Shown: in pieces, positions 24,008 to 32,196 of the stretch | Numbering within the stretch: position 1 is the stretch's first letter | Layout of the letters: the number at the start of each line of letters is the position of its first letter | Source of the DNA: Rhizobium sp. TH2 | GTDB lineage: Bacteria; Pseudomonadota; Alphaproteobacteria; Rhizobiales; Rhizobiaceae | Direction of reading: 5' to 3' | NCBI RefSeq assembly: GCF_024707525.1 | Contig: NZ_CP062231.1 | Location: forward strand, 1,426,001 to 1,490,000 | DNA: 64,000 nt | Notes under the pieces: generated by a model | What the model saw: the letters and a program-made list of their open reading frames with translations, nothing else | Database searches by the model: none | What the model was told of the DNA's origin: nothing | Position numbers and translations under genes: made by a program

Positions 24008-24074
24008 GGAACGTTTATTCCACAAAAAAGCGAAACCGCTGTCAAAATCCCCGCGATGGCGAAATTTCTATTCC
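24008..24074. promoter_or_regulatory. IolR-like operators between iolR and the dehydrogenase
   Basis: GGAACGTTTATTCC (24008-24021) is an exact GGAA-N6-TTCC dyad and GAAATTTCTATTCC (24061-24074) is a GAAA-N6-TTCC match. The first is close to the iolR start and the second 53-66 bp before the GTG of the divergent dehydrogenase gene. Together with the two sites before iolC, four matches cluster within about 1 kb at three promoters. Function as IolR sites is inferred. Confidence 0.6.
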
Positions 24075-24126
24075 CAAATTAATTGCGATAGCGTATCCGT
24101 TCCGGAAATCTGACGTGGAGGATGTC

Positions 24127-25242
24127 GTGGCGGGATTGGGAATCGGTCTTATCGGCACGGGTTACATGGGCAAGTGCCACGCGCTGGCGTGGAACGCGGT
24201 GACATCAGTGTTCGGCGATGTCGAGCGGCCGCGCCTCGTCAGCCTTGGCGAGGTGAATGCCGATCTCGCCCGCAAGAAGGCCGATGAGTTCGGCTTTGCC
24301 CAATCGACGGGCGACTGGCGCGAAGTCGTTGCCAATCCGGATGTCGATGTCGTCTCCGTCACCACGCCCAACCAGTTCCACGCCGAAATGGCGATCGCCG
24401 CGCTCGAAGCCGGCGAGCATGTCTGGTGCGAAAAGCCGATGGCAACCTCGTTTGCCGATGCCGAGCACATGCTCGCCGCCGCCCGCGCGTCGGGCAAGGT
24501 CACTGTGATGGGCTACAACTACATCCAGAATCCCCTGGTCCGTCACATCGCCGCGCTCATCCGTTCGGGTGCTATCGGCGATGTGACCCATGTCCGCGTC
24601 GAGATGGACGAGGACTACATGGCCGATCCCCAGGAAGCTTTTTACTGGAAGAGCGAGGTGCAATCCGGCTACGGCGCGCTCGACGATTTTGCTGTCCACC
24701 CATTGTCACTGCTCTCGGTTCTCGTCGGTCTGCCGACCGAAGTGATGACCGACATGGCCAAGCCCTATGCCGACCGGCCGGCGCGGGAAGGGGGCAGGCG
24801 AGCGGTCGAGAACCACGACATCGCCAATGTGCTGATGCATATGGAAGGCGGCGTGTCCGGCGTGCTGCTCGCCAATCGCTCAGCCTGGGGCCGCAAGGGC
24901 CGAATCATGGTTCAGGTCTACGGCTCCGAAGGCTCCATCCTTTACGACCAGGAGCGGATGAACGAATTCCAGCTCTACGATCGCAAGGGCGAACCGGCCA
25001 ATCACGGCTTCCGCACGATCATGACGTCTGGTAGCCACCCGATCTATGGCAAGTTCATACCGGCGCCGGGCCATGGGCTCGGCTTCAACGATCTGAAGAT
25101 CATCGAATGCCGGGAAATGCTCTCGGCAATATCAGGACAACCCGCCCACGTGATCGATTTCGAACGCGGCCTGGAAATAGAAAGGGCCGTTCATGCGATG
25201 GCCAGATCGCATTTCGAGCGCCGCTGGATGACCGTTGCGTGA
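24127..25242 (+). CDS. Gfo/Idh/MocA oxidoreductase, inositol-type
   Basis: This 371-residue NAD(P)-dependent dehydrogenase has the N-terminal Rossmann motif GIGLIGTGYMGKCHALAWNA, the family catalytic EKP motif in GEHVWCEKPMATSFADAE, and the GYNYIQNPLVRHIAALI segment. The length and sequence fit the larger inositol-linked dehydrogenases found next to iolR in rhizobia, which are thought to oxidise inositol isomers such as scyllo-inositol, rather than the smaller IdhA/IolG. The start is GTG at 24127, with GGAGG seven bases upstream. It is divergent from iolR and likely under its control. Confidence 0.85.
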   Translation: MAGLGIGLIGTGYMGKCHALAWNAVTSVFGDVERPRLVSLGEVNADLARKKADEFGFAQSTGDWREVVANPDVDVVSVTTPNQFHAEMAIAALEAGEHVWCEKPMATSFADAEHMLAAARASGKVTVMGYNYIQNPLVRHIAALIRSGAIGDVTHVRVEMDEDYMADPQEAFYWKSEVQSGYGALDDFAVHPLSLLSVLVGLPTEVMTDMAKPYADRPAREGGRRAVENHDIANVLMHMEGGVSGVLLANRSAWGRKGRIMVQVYGSEGSILYDQERMNEFQLYDRKGEPANHGFRTIMTSGSHPIYGKFIPAPGHGLGFNDLKIIECREMLSAISGQPAHVIDFERGLEIERAVHAMARSHFERRWMTVA

Positions 25243-25340
25243 GCCCCGGGTTTATCAATTATTAAATTTTCTCCATGCGCGACATTGAATCTCATGGGGC
25301 CATCCGTAATACTCCCGATAGACTTTCTGGAGGTACGGGC

Positions 25341-28300
25341 ATGTCCATGCGGCTTACACCACGCCGTCTCCCTTTTTTAATTGTATTCGCGGCGGTTTTC
25401 GCATTCTCCAGTGGTGCCGCGGAAGCGGGCAAGAGAGTTGCGCTCTTGATCGGCAATCAGCAATACCTGGCGACGGCGCCGCTCAAGAATCCCAGCAATG
25501 ACGTCCAGCTGATGCGCACCACGCTGCTCGCCGCCGGCTTCGATGAGGTCGATGTCGCGATCGACGTCGATCTGGTGGGCATGAAGAAGGCGCTGCGCTC
25601 GTTCGAGGACAAGGTCTATGGCTCCGAGGTCGCGGTGCTCTATTATTCCGGGCACGGGCTGGAAATGAAGGGCACCAACTACCTCATCCCGACCGACGCC
25701 CTGCTGAAGTCCGATCGCGACGTCGAAGATGAAGCGCTGCCGCTGGAGCGCGCGGAACGCTCGCTCAACGGCGCCTCGCGCCTCAAGCTGATCATCCTCG
25801 ATGCCTGCCGCAACAACCCGTTCATCGAGGCGATGGCTGCTTCGTCGGGCACGCGCGCCGTGCAGAAGGGCCTTGCCAAGGTCGAGCCCGAAGGCGCCGA
25901 CACGCTGGTCGCCTATGCCTCGCGCGCCGGCACCGTGGCGCTTGACGGCTCGGGCGAAAACTCGCCCTTCGCCGAAGCGCTGTCGAAATATATCGCCCAG
26001 CCCGGCGTTGATATCCGCATCGCACTCGGCCAAGTCCGCGACGAGGTGGTCAAGGTCACGCAGCGCAAGCAGGAGCCGTTCGTCTATGGCTCGCTCGGCG
26101 GTGCGCAGATCTATCTCTCGATCAAGGAACTCAACGTCACCGTCAACAACAACGCCGACACCAAGACCGAGGACAAGAAGGAAGAAGTCGCCCCGAACGG
26201 CATTTCATCGGCGGCTGCCGATTGGCAGAACATCAAGGACCTCGCTGATAAGGAACTTCTGGAAGCCTTCATCGCCAAGCACGGCTCGGACGCCGTCTAC
26301 AAAATGCTGGCGGAAAAGAAGCTGCAACTGCTCGCCAAGGCCGAAGCCGACCCTGATATAAGCGCCGACCAGATCGCCTGGGAGGCGCTGAAGGGTTCGA
26401 CTGATACGTCGGCCCTGAAGCGGTTTCTCGAGCGTTATCCGGACAGCAAGTACAAGGGCGAGGCCGAGCAGGCGATCGCCTCGCTCGCGCCGGCGCAGAA
26501 CCAGAACATTACCTCCTTCACCCTCAAGGATACGCCCGCCGCGCGCGACTGCTATCTGCTGGCGGCCGAGCCGCAGTCTCTCAGCGGTTTTCCCGGCGTC
26601 TACCTGACCAAGATCGATGCCAGGCGTGCGCTCACGGCCTGCGCCCAGGCCGTCAACGAAAATCCGCAGGACGGCATGTTGACCGACCTTCTCGGCCGCG
26701 CCCATGAGGCCGACCGGAACTATGCCGAAGCACGCCGCAATTACAAGAAGGCAGCCGATCTCGGAAACCTCTTCGCGCTGACCAATCTCGGCTGGTTCTC
26801 GGTCTATGGCCTCGATGGTCCGGTCAATGTCGAGGAAGGCCGCAAGGCGTTCGAAAAGGGTGCGATCTCCGGCAACCATGCGGCACAGGCTTCGCTCGCC
26901 TTCCTCTATCGCGATGGCTATGGCGGCACCGAGCAGAACAATGCCGAGGCGATCCGCTGGTACGAGAAATCGGCCGAGCAGGGCAATGCCACGGCACTCG
27001 GCAATCTCGGCTGGTTCTATCGCGAAGGCGTGGGCGTCCAAAAGGATTTCGAGAAGTCGCTGGCCTATTATCGCCGTGGCGCCGATGCCGGCGACATGAG
27101 TTCGATCACCGCGATGGGCTATGCCGCGCAGAACGGCCTCGGCATGCCGCAAAGCTACGAAGAGGCGCGCAATTGGTACGAGAAGGGCGCCAATGCGGGC
27201 GATTCCTATTCCATGGCCTCGCTCGGCTTCCTCTATGATGCCGGTGCCGGCGTGAAGCAGGATTATGTCGAAGCCCGCTATTGGTATGAGAAGGCCGCCG
27301 ATGCCGGCAGCGCCTATGCCATGGGCAATCTCTCGCGCCTTTATGACCAGGGCCTCGGCACGTCGGTCGACGCCAAGGAAGCGGTGCGTTGGGCGGTGGC
27401 TGCGGTGGAACGCGGCGATACCGGCAAGCTCGACGAACTGAAGAAGTCGCCGACCAATTTCTCGGCCAATTTCCGCGTCGAGTTCCAACGCGTGCTCAAG
27501 GAGCGAGGCTATTTCCGTGGCGTCGTCAACGGTGATTTCGGCGCCGACACGATGACCGCCATCGACAGCCTGGCGGCCGGCAAGGATCTCAATCCCGAGA
27601 CCGCCAACAATAACACCAACAACAATGTCGGCATTTCCTCGAGCGGCAAGGTCGAGAACGGCGCCGACGTCAATAGCGGCAATTCGGTCTCGACCACGAT
27701 TGCCGATGCCATCACCTTTCGTCCGAATGTGAAGAGCCTGACCAGCACCGCGCGCGAATGCTATGCGCTGGCCGGCGAACCGGGCTCGGAGCCGAACTTC
27801 CCGGGCGTCGTCTTCGCCGATATCCAGATCCGCAAGGCGATCGATGTCTGCACGAGGGCATCAGAGGAAGACCCGCGCGACTCCATGCTCTATGACATGA
27901 TCGGCCGCGCCAACGACATGGACCGCAATTACGAGCAGGCGCGCCGCTGGTATCAGAAGGCCGTCGATCTCGGCAATTCGCACGCTTATACAAACATGTC
28001 GTGGCTGGCGATTTATGGTAACGGCGAACCTCAGGACATGCAGAAGGGCATGCGGATGATGGAGCGGGCGGCAAATGCCGGCAACTCCTACGCCCAGGCC
28101 TCGCTCGGCTGGATCTACCGTGAAGGCTATGGCGGCATTTCGCAGAACTATAAAGTTGCCTTCGACTGGTATCTGAAGGCTGCGATGCAGGACTACGCCA
28201 ATGCGCAGGCCTCCGTCGGCTGGCTCTATCGCGAAGGCCTCGGCGTCGAGCGCGATTATGCGAAGTCGCTCGATTTCTACCGCAAGGCGGCGCTCCAGGG

Positions 28301-29231
28301 TGATATCAACGCCATGGGTTCCGTCGGCTATGCGCTGCAGAACGGCTTCGGCACCGACGTCAATTTCGACGAGGCGCGCTACTGGTACGAGAAGGGCGTC
28401 GACAAGAACGATGCCTATGCGCTCTCGGCGCTCGCCTGGCTCTATCGCGAAGGCAAGGGCGTCGACCAGGATTATGGCCGCGCGCTCGATCTCTATCGTC
28501 GTGCCGCCGAGAAGAATGATGTCACGGGCATGTCGTCGCTCGGCTACATGGCGCAATATGGTCTCGGCATGCCGGTCAACTATCCCGAGGCGCTGCGCTG
28601 GTACGAGATGGCGGCGGCACAGAACGACGCTTATTCCTTCTCCTCGCTCGGCTGGATGTATCGCGAGGGCGTGGGCGTGACGCGCGACTACGTGAAGTCG
28701 CTGGATTATTATCGTCGCGGTGCCGAGCTCGGCGACCTTAACTCGATGGGTTCGGTTGGCTACGCGCTGCAGAACGGCCTCGGTGCGCCGATCAATTTCG
28801 AAGAAGCGCGCCAATGGTACGAGAAGGGTGCCGAGCGGGAAGATCCCTATTCGATGGCGTCTCTCGCTTGGCTCTACGAGAACGGCAAGGGCGTCCCCCA
28901 GGACTACAACCAGGCCAAGATCTGGTATGAGAAGGCGGCCAGCAGCGGCAATACATACGCCATGGGCAATCTCGCCTATCTCCTGGACCGCGGCATGGGC
29001 AGCAGCCCGGACCCGCGCGAGGCCGCACGGTTGGCGATTTCGGCGCTGGAAGGCGGCGAGGCACCCTTCATCAACGACATGAAGAAGGGCGCGGCGAACT
29101 ACAGCCAGGAATTCCGCCGTGAAATTCAGCGCGTGCTGCAGCAGCGTGGCTATTACAAAGGTCCGCTCGACGGTGTCTTCGGCGTGACGACATCGACCGC
29201 GATCGACAAGCTGACGGGTTCGCGCACCTGA
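25341..29231 (+). CDS. Exported caspase-fold protein with duplicated Sel1/PG-binding modules
   Basis: This 1296-residue protein starts with a Sec signal (RRLPFLIVFAAVFAFSSGAA, cleavage near AEAGK). Residues about 30-270 are a caspase (C14, metacaspase-like) domain with His105 in YYSGHGLEMKG and Cys156 in ILDACRNNPF. Two related modules follow: residues about 390-748 and about 799-1296. Each opens with a Cys-containing segment (DCYLLAAEP; ECYALAGEP), continues with Sel1 repeats (about 6 and 10; AAQASLAFLYRDGYGG) and ends in a peptidoglycan-binding-like helix set (VLKERGYFRGVVNGDFG; VLQQRGYYKGPLDGVFG). An Asn-rich linker (ETANNNTNNNVG) joins them. The ATG at 25341 follows GGAGG. Substrate and partner are unknown; periplasmic location is inferred. 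Confidence 0.9.
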   Translation: MSMRLTPRRLPFLIVFAAVFAFSSGAAEAGKRVALLIGNQQYLATAPLKNPSNDVQLMRTTLLAAGFDEVDVAIDVDLVGMKKALRSFEDKVYGSEVAVLYYSGHGLEMKGTNYLIPTDALLKSDRDVEDEALPLERAERSLNGASRLKLIILDACRNNPFIEAMAASSGTRAVQKGLAKVEPEGADTLVAYASRAGTVALDGSGENSPFAEALSKYIAQPGVDIRIALGQVRDEVVKVTQRKQEPFVYGSLGGAQIYLSIKELNVTVNNNADTKTEDKKEEVAPNGISSAAADWQNIKDLADKELLEAFIAKHGSDAVYKMLAEKKLQLLAKAEADPDISADQIAWEALKGSTDTSALKRFLERYPDSKYKGEAEQAIASLAPAQNQNITSFTLKDTPAARDCYLLAAEPQSLSGFPGVYLTKIDARRALTACAQAVNENPQDGMLTDLLGRAHEADRNYAEARRNYKKAADLGNLFALTNLGWFSVYGLDGPVNVEEGRKAFEKGAISGNHAAQASLAFLYRDGYGGTEQNNAEAIRWYEKSAEQGNATALGNLGWFYREGVGVQKDFEKSLAYYRRGADAGDMSSITAMGYAAQNGLGMPQSYEEARNWYEKGANAGDSYSMASLGFLYDAGAGVKQDYVEARYWYEKAADAGSAYAMGNLSRLYDQGLGTSVDAKEAVRWAVAAVERGDTGKLDELKKSPTNFSANFRVEFQRVLKERGYFRGVVNGDFGADTMTAIDSLAAGKDLNPETANNNTNNNVGISSSGKVENGADVNSGNSVSTTIADAITFRPNVKSLTSTARECYALAGEPGSEPNFPGVVFADIQIRKAIDVCTRASEEDPRDSMLYDMIGRANDMDRNYEQARRWYQKAVDLGNSHAYTNMSWLAIYGNGEPQDMQKGMRMMERAANAGNSYAQASLGWIYREGYGGISQNYKVAFDWYLKAAMQDYANAQASVGWLYREGLGVERDYAKSLDFYRKAALQGDINAMGSVGYALQNGFGTDVNFDEARYWYEKGVDKNDAYALSALAWLYREGKGVDQDYGRALDLYRRAAEKNDVTGMSSLGYMAQYGLGMPVNYPEALRWYEMAAAQNDAYSFSSLGWMYREGVGVTRDYVKSLDYYRRGAELGDLNSMGSVGYALQNGLGAPINFEEARQWYEKGAEREDPYSMASLAWLYENGKGVPQDYNQAKIWYEKAASSGNTYAMGNLAYLLDRGMGSSPDPREAARLAISALEGGEAPFINDMKKGAANYSQEFRREIQRVLQQRGYYKGPLDGVFGVTTSTAIDKLTGSRT

Positions 29232-29253
29232 GATCAGCGAATGCCCAAACGGA

Positions 29254-29282
29254 AGAACGCCCGGTGATGAGCCGGGCGTTCT
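29254..29282. terminator. Bidirectional terminator hairpin
   Basis: AGAACGCCCGG (29254-29264) is perfectly complementary to CCGGGCGTTCT (29272-29282), with a 7-base loop. It lies 23 bp after the stop of the caspase-fold gene and 24 bp before the stop of the convergent RTX gene, so it probably terminates both. The run of T on either side is short (GCATTT on the plus strand). Confidence 0.8.
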
Positions 29283-29305
29283 GCATTTAAGAAGATGCGA
29301 TCCCG

Positions 29306-30292
29306 TCAGAGGATGAAATCACTGTCCTGGAGGCTGTTGACGCCCTTGACCTCGATCTGGAAGTCGGCGGTGCCGTCGCCATCCACGTCACCGGAAACAA
29401 CGCCGTTATCGAAGCGAAGCTCGCCGGCTGTGTTGCTGAAAGCCGCCGAGCCGATGAAGGTGAACGAACCCGCGGCGCTCAGGTCAATCTTGTCGCCATT
29501 CTCGAAATCCTCGATGATGTCGCGATTGCCGCCGCCGACGCCCGTGTCGGTAACGTCAGTGAAGATGAAGTGATCGTTGCCCGCATCGCCCCACATCTTG
29601 TCGACGCCCTTGTCGCCGGTCAGATCGTCCGCGCCATTGCCGCCATAAATGAAGTCCGCACCATTGCCGCCGAACAGCTTGTCATTGCCCTTGAAGCCGT
29701 TGACATCGTCGCTGCCATCCATGCCCCAGAGCTTGTTGTCGCCCTTGGAGCCAAAGATGCCGTCGCCGTAGGATGTGCCTTCGGCATTCTCAAAATCGAA
29801 GATCTTTTCCTTGCGGCCCTGGCCGGTGCGGGCGAATTCCCGGCCGAGGTCGAGATCGACGCCCCAACCCTTCAGAAAGTCGTCGTCCTGGGCCATGTAG
29901 CTGACGGTGTCGTTGCCATTACCGCCGACAAGGAGATTCCAGTAGCCCGCCGAGGAGATGAAATCATTGCCGCCGTCGCCGAAATAGTCGCTCTGACGGG
30001 TGTGGATGGTCATCGTGTCGTTGCCGCCGGCGCCATAGATCTCGTCATGACGTCCGCTCTTGGCGAAGCCGTCACCGGTATAGGTGTCCGCGCCACCGCC
30101 CAGGTTAAACCTGTTGGCGCCCTCGATATCGCTGGTCACCACGTCGGCACCATCGCCGGCATTGACCCAGGTGTCGGTCAGTATCACATTGATCTGGTCA
30201 GCGCCGCCCTTGGTGATGATATTGTAGTAGTCATCCTGGTTCGTCTGATTGACAACATCGACCCCGTTGGTGCCTGTGTAAGTCTTGGCCAT
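29306..30292 (-). CDS. RTX calcium-binding repeat protein
   Basis: This 328-residue acidic protein has glycine- and aspartate-rich nonapeptide repeats: NLGGGADTYTGDG, GAGGNDTMTIH, FGGNGADFIYGGNGADDLTG. The C-terminal region (DIIEDFENGDKIDLSAAGSF, ending LQDSDFIL) is the usual end of type I-secreted RTX proteins, where a small-residue/hydrophobic tail is the export signal; there is no Sec signal. Calcium outside the cell would fold the repeats. No type I secretion genes are in the window. AAGGAA lies before the ATG. Its role (surface, biofilm or adhesion) is inferred from the family only. Confidence 0.88.
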   Translation of the reverse strand: MAKTYTGTNGVDVVNQTNQDDYYNIITKGGADQINVILTDTWVNAGDGADVVTSDIEGANRFNLGGGADTYTGDGFAKSGRHDEIYGAGGNDTMTIHTRQSDYFGDGGNDFISSAGYWNLLVGGNGNDTVSYMAQDDDFLKGWGVDLDLGREFARTGQGRKEKIFDFENAEGTSYGDGIFGSKGDNKLWGMDGSDDVNGFKGNDKLFGGNGADFIYGGNGADDLTGDKGVDKMWGDAGNDHFIFTDVTDTGVGGGNRDIIEDFENGDKIDLSAAGSFTFIGSAAFSNTAGELRFDNGVVSGDVDGDGTADFQIEVKGVNSLQDSDFIL

Positions 30293-30587
30293 GGATTTTT
30301 CCTTCCTCGTCCTGCATCGCCAGGCTCAGTGCGCCGCAACTGGACCAGATTGATGGTCAAATCGCGGCAAACAGGCCGGCATTATGCGCGCTCTAACGCG
30401 ATCCTTCTGAATTGGGGCTGAAAAGCCCGTTAATCCCAGGTTCAGATTCGTTAAATTCGTCGCGATTCAGCGCGCTCAGCCTGCCGAACGCGCCGCCCGC
30501 GGACTTGTTCCGGCAAGACTCCCCCACGTGACCTGATGTCAACGGGTTGACGCAGAGTGATCTGGCTTGTCCAGAGTCAGCCGGTGC

Positions 30588-31577
30588 TTACATACCCCAG
30601 CGCAGGCCCGCCGTATGCACCGGCCGGTCCCAGAGATCGAGCATCTCGTCGTCCATCATGACAACGGTGATCGAGCATCCGGCCATGTCGAGCGAGGTGA
30701 CATAGGAGCCGACGAGCGAGCGGACGATCGTCACGCCCTTCTTCTCGAGGATCGCCCGGGCGGAATTGTACATCAGGTAGAGTTCCATCGCCGGCGTGCC
30801 GCCGAAGCCGTTGACGAAGAGCAGGGCATTGCCCTTCGCCCTGTTGCCGAGGTCGTTGACGATGGATGAGCAGATTTCCTCGGCGATCGCATCGGCGCTC
30901 TTCAGCGTATCGCGGCGGCGGCCCGGTTCGCCATGGATGCCGACACCGAATTCCATCTCGCCATCGCCGATGTCGAAGGTCGGCTTGCCGGCGGCCGGCA
31001 CGGTGCAACTGGTCAGCGCCACGCCCATCGAGCGGGCATTGGCATTGACGCGCCTGGCAAGCTCGGCGAGGGGGGCGAGCGCCATGCCGCTTTCGGCGGC
31101 CGCACCGGCGATCTTCTCGACCACCATCGTGCCAGCAACGCCGCGCCGGCCGGTCGTCCAGGTGGAGTCCTCGACGGCGACGTCGTCATTGGTGATGACG
31201 CTCATAACCTGGCCGGACGCCATCTCGGCGCCCATCTCGAAATTCATCACGTCGCCTTCATAGTTCTTGACGATGAATAGGCAGCCGGCGCCCGTATCGA
31301 CGGCGGCCGCCGCTTCCATCATCTGGTCGGGCGTCGGCGAGGTGAAGACCTGTCCCGGGCAGGCGGCATCCAACATGCCATGGCCGACGAAACCGCCATG
31401 CAGCGGCTCGTGCCCCGAGCCACCGCCCGAGATCAGCGCCACCTTTCCGGCCTTCAGTTCCTTGCGGCGGATGAATTTTCCGGACTGGTCGAGCGTCAGG
31501 ATTTCGGCATGTGCCGCGGCAAAACCATGCAGGCTCTCGGTCAGGATCGTGTCCACCGAATTCATGAACTTTTTCAT
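30588..31577 (-). CDS. dhaK: PEP-dependent dihydroxyacetone kinase, DhaK subunit
   Basis: This 329-residue subunit binds dihydroxyacetone. His215 in FGVGIHGEPG is the residue that forms the hemiaminal with substrate, and His56 in ISGGGSGHEPLHGG is the second active-site histidine; both match E. coli DhaK. It is the last gene of a 10-kb minus-strand operon carrying the other kinase subunits and a transporter, separated from the gene before it by a 157-bp palindromic element. GGAGG precedes the ATG at 31577. Confidence 0.96.
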   Translation of the reverse strand: MKKFMNSVDTILTESLHGFAAAHAEILTLDQSGKFIRRKELKAGKVALISGGGSGHEPLHGGFVGHGMLDAACPGQVFTSPTPDQMMEAAAAVDTGAGCLFIVKNYEGDVMNFEMGAEMASGQVMSVITNDDVAVEDSTWTTGRRGVAGTMVVEKIAGAAAESGMALAPLAELARRVNANARSMGVALTSCTVPAAGKPTFDIGDGEMEFGVGIHGEPGRRRDTLKSADAIAEEICSSIVNDLGNRAKGNALLFVNGFGGTPAMELYLMYNSARAILEKKGVTIVRSLVGSYVTSLDMAGCSITVVMMDDEMLDLWDRPVHTAGLRWGM

Positions 31578-31609
31578 CGTGTTCTCCTCCCAAATTGCAT
31601 TTCACGTCT

Positions 31610-31766
31610 GCCCCTCATCCTAGCCCTCTCCCCGTAAGGACGGGGAGAGGGGACGCTGGGCTTGCCGTCCGCAACAGACTCTCAACGTTGAGAGTGGCGA
31701 CCAACCGCCCCACGAGTCCCTTCTCCCCGCGAGCGGGGAGAAGATGCCGGCAGGCAGATGAGGGGC
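31610..31766. repeat. Palindromic element, family 3
   Basis: Outer arms GCCCCTCAT (31610-31618) and ATGAGGGGC (31758-31766) enclose three smaller hairpins: CCCTCTCCCCGT with ACGGGGAGAGGG, the 18-bp perfect palindrome ACTCTCAACGTTGAGAGT (31678-31695), and TTCTCCCCGC with GCGGGGAGAA. It lies between dhaK and the gene before it in the operon. Such nested palindromes are common in rhizobial intergenic repeats and could be an RNA-processing or attenuation site. Confidence 0.8.
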
Positions 31767-31785
31767 GCCCAAACCACCAACCTAG

Positions 31786-32196
31786 CTATTCACTCTTCCC
31801 CATGATCGCCGCCATGCGATGGGCGAACTCCGCGATCGCCTCGTCGAACCGCCGGTTCCGCTCTTCGTCCTTGAAGTCGAGCACCATCAGCGACATGTGC
31901 CGAAGCACCGTGCCGCCTTCCAGTTCCTCGCGCTTTTCGGGGTGCGCCGCGTGGTAGTCCTCGAGGAATTGCCGCTTCTCCTCGCCGTTGAAATGGCAGA
32001 CCGAGAAGATTACAGGCACATGCTTGGCCGGAAGCGGCGTCGCGTAGGCCGTCGACAGGATTTGGGTCACGAAGCTGCGATGCTTGCCGAGCGCATCGGC
32101 GATCCGCTGGCGCGTGCCGGAGGGGCGCTTGTCGATGAGCGCCGAGAGCCGGGCCTTGTAGAGCTTGACGGGATCCTCGACGGCAATGTCTGTCAC
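31786..32196 (-). CDS. Small HTH-like protein of the dha operon
   Basis: This 136-residue protein has a likely Xre-type helix-turn-helix at residues about 28-50 (GTRQRIADALGKHRSFVTQI) followed by a helical region (FNGEEKRQFLEDYHAAHPEK, EERNRRFDEAIAEFAHRMA). Its GTG start overlaps the Enzyme I stop (GTGA), so translation is coupled. It sits between Enzyme I and dhaK, which suggests a regulator of this operon or of dihydroxyacetone metabolism, unlike the DhaR activator of enterobacteria. The family was recognised only at the HTH level. Confidence 0.65.
   Translation of the reverse strand: MTDIAVEDPVKLYKARLSALIDKRPSGTRQRIADALGKHRSFVTQILSTAYATPLPAKHVPVIFSVCHFNGEEKRQFLEDYHAAHPEKREELEGGTVLRHMSLMVLDFKDEERNRRFDEAIAEFAHRMAAIMGKSE

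Noticed and set aside
26205..27488. A 427-codon frame antisense to the caspase-fold gene
   Set aside because: Its repeats mirror the Sel1 repeats of the plus strand, so it is an image of the repeated coding sequence.
25341..29231. Interpretation of the gene as a Hcp/Esi-type Sel1 beta-lactamase-related protein
   Set aside because: Sel1 repeats alone could suggest this, but the caspase dyad and signal peptide define a different architecture.
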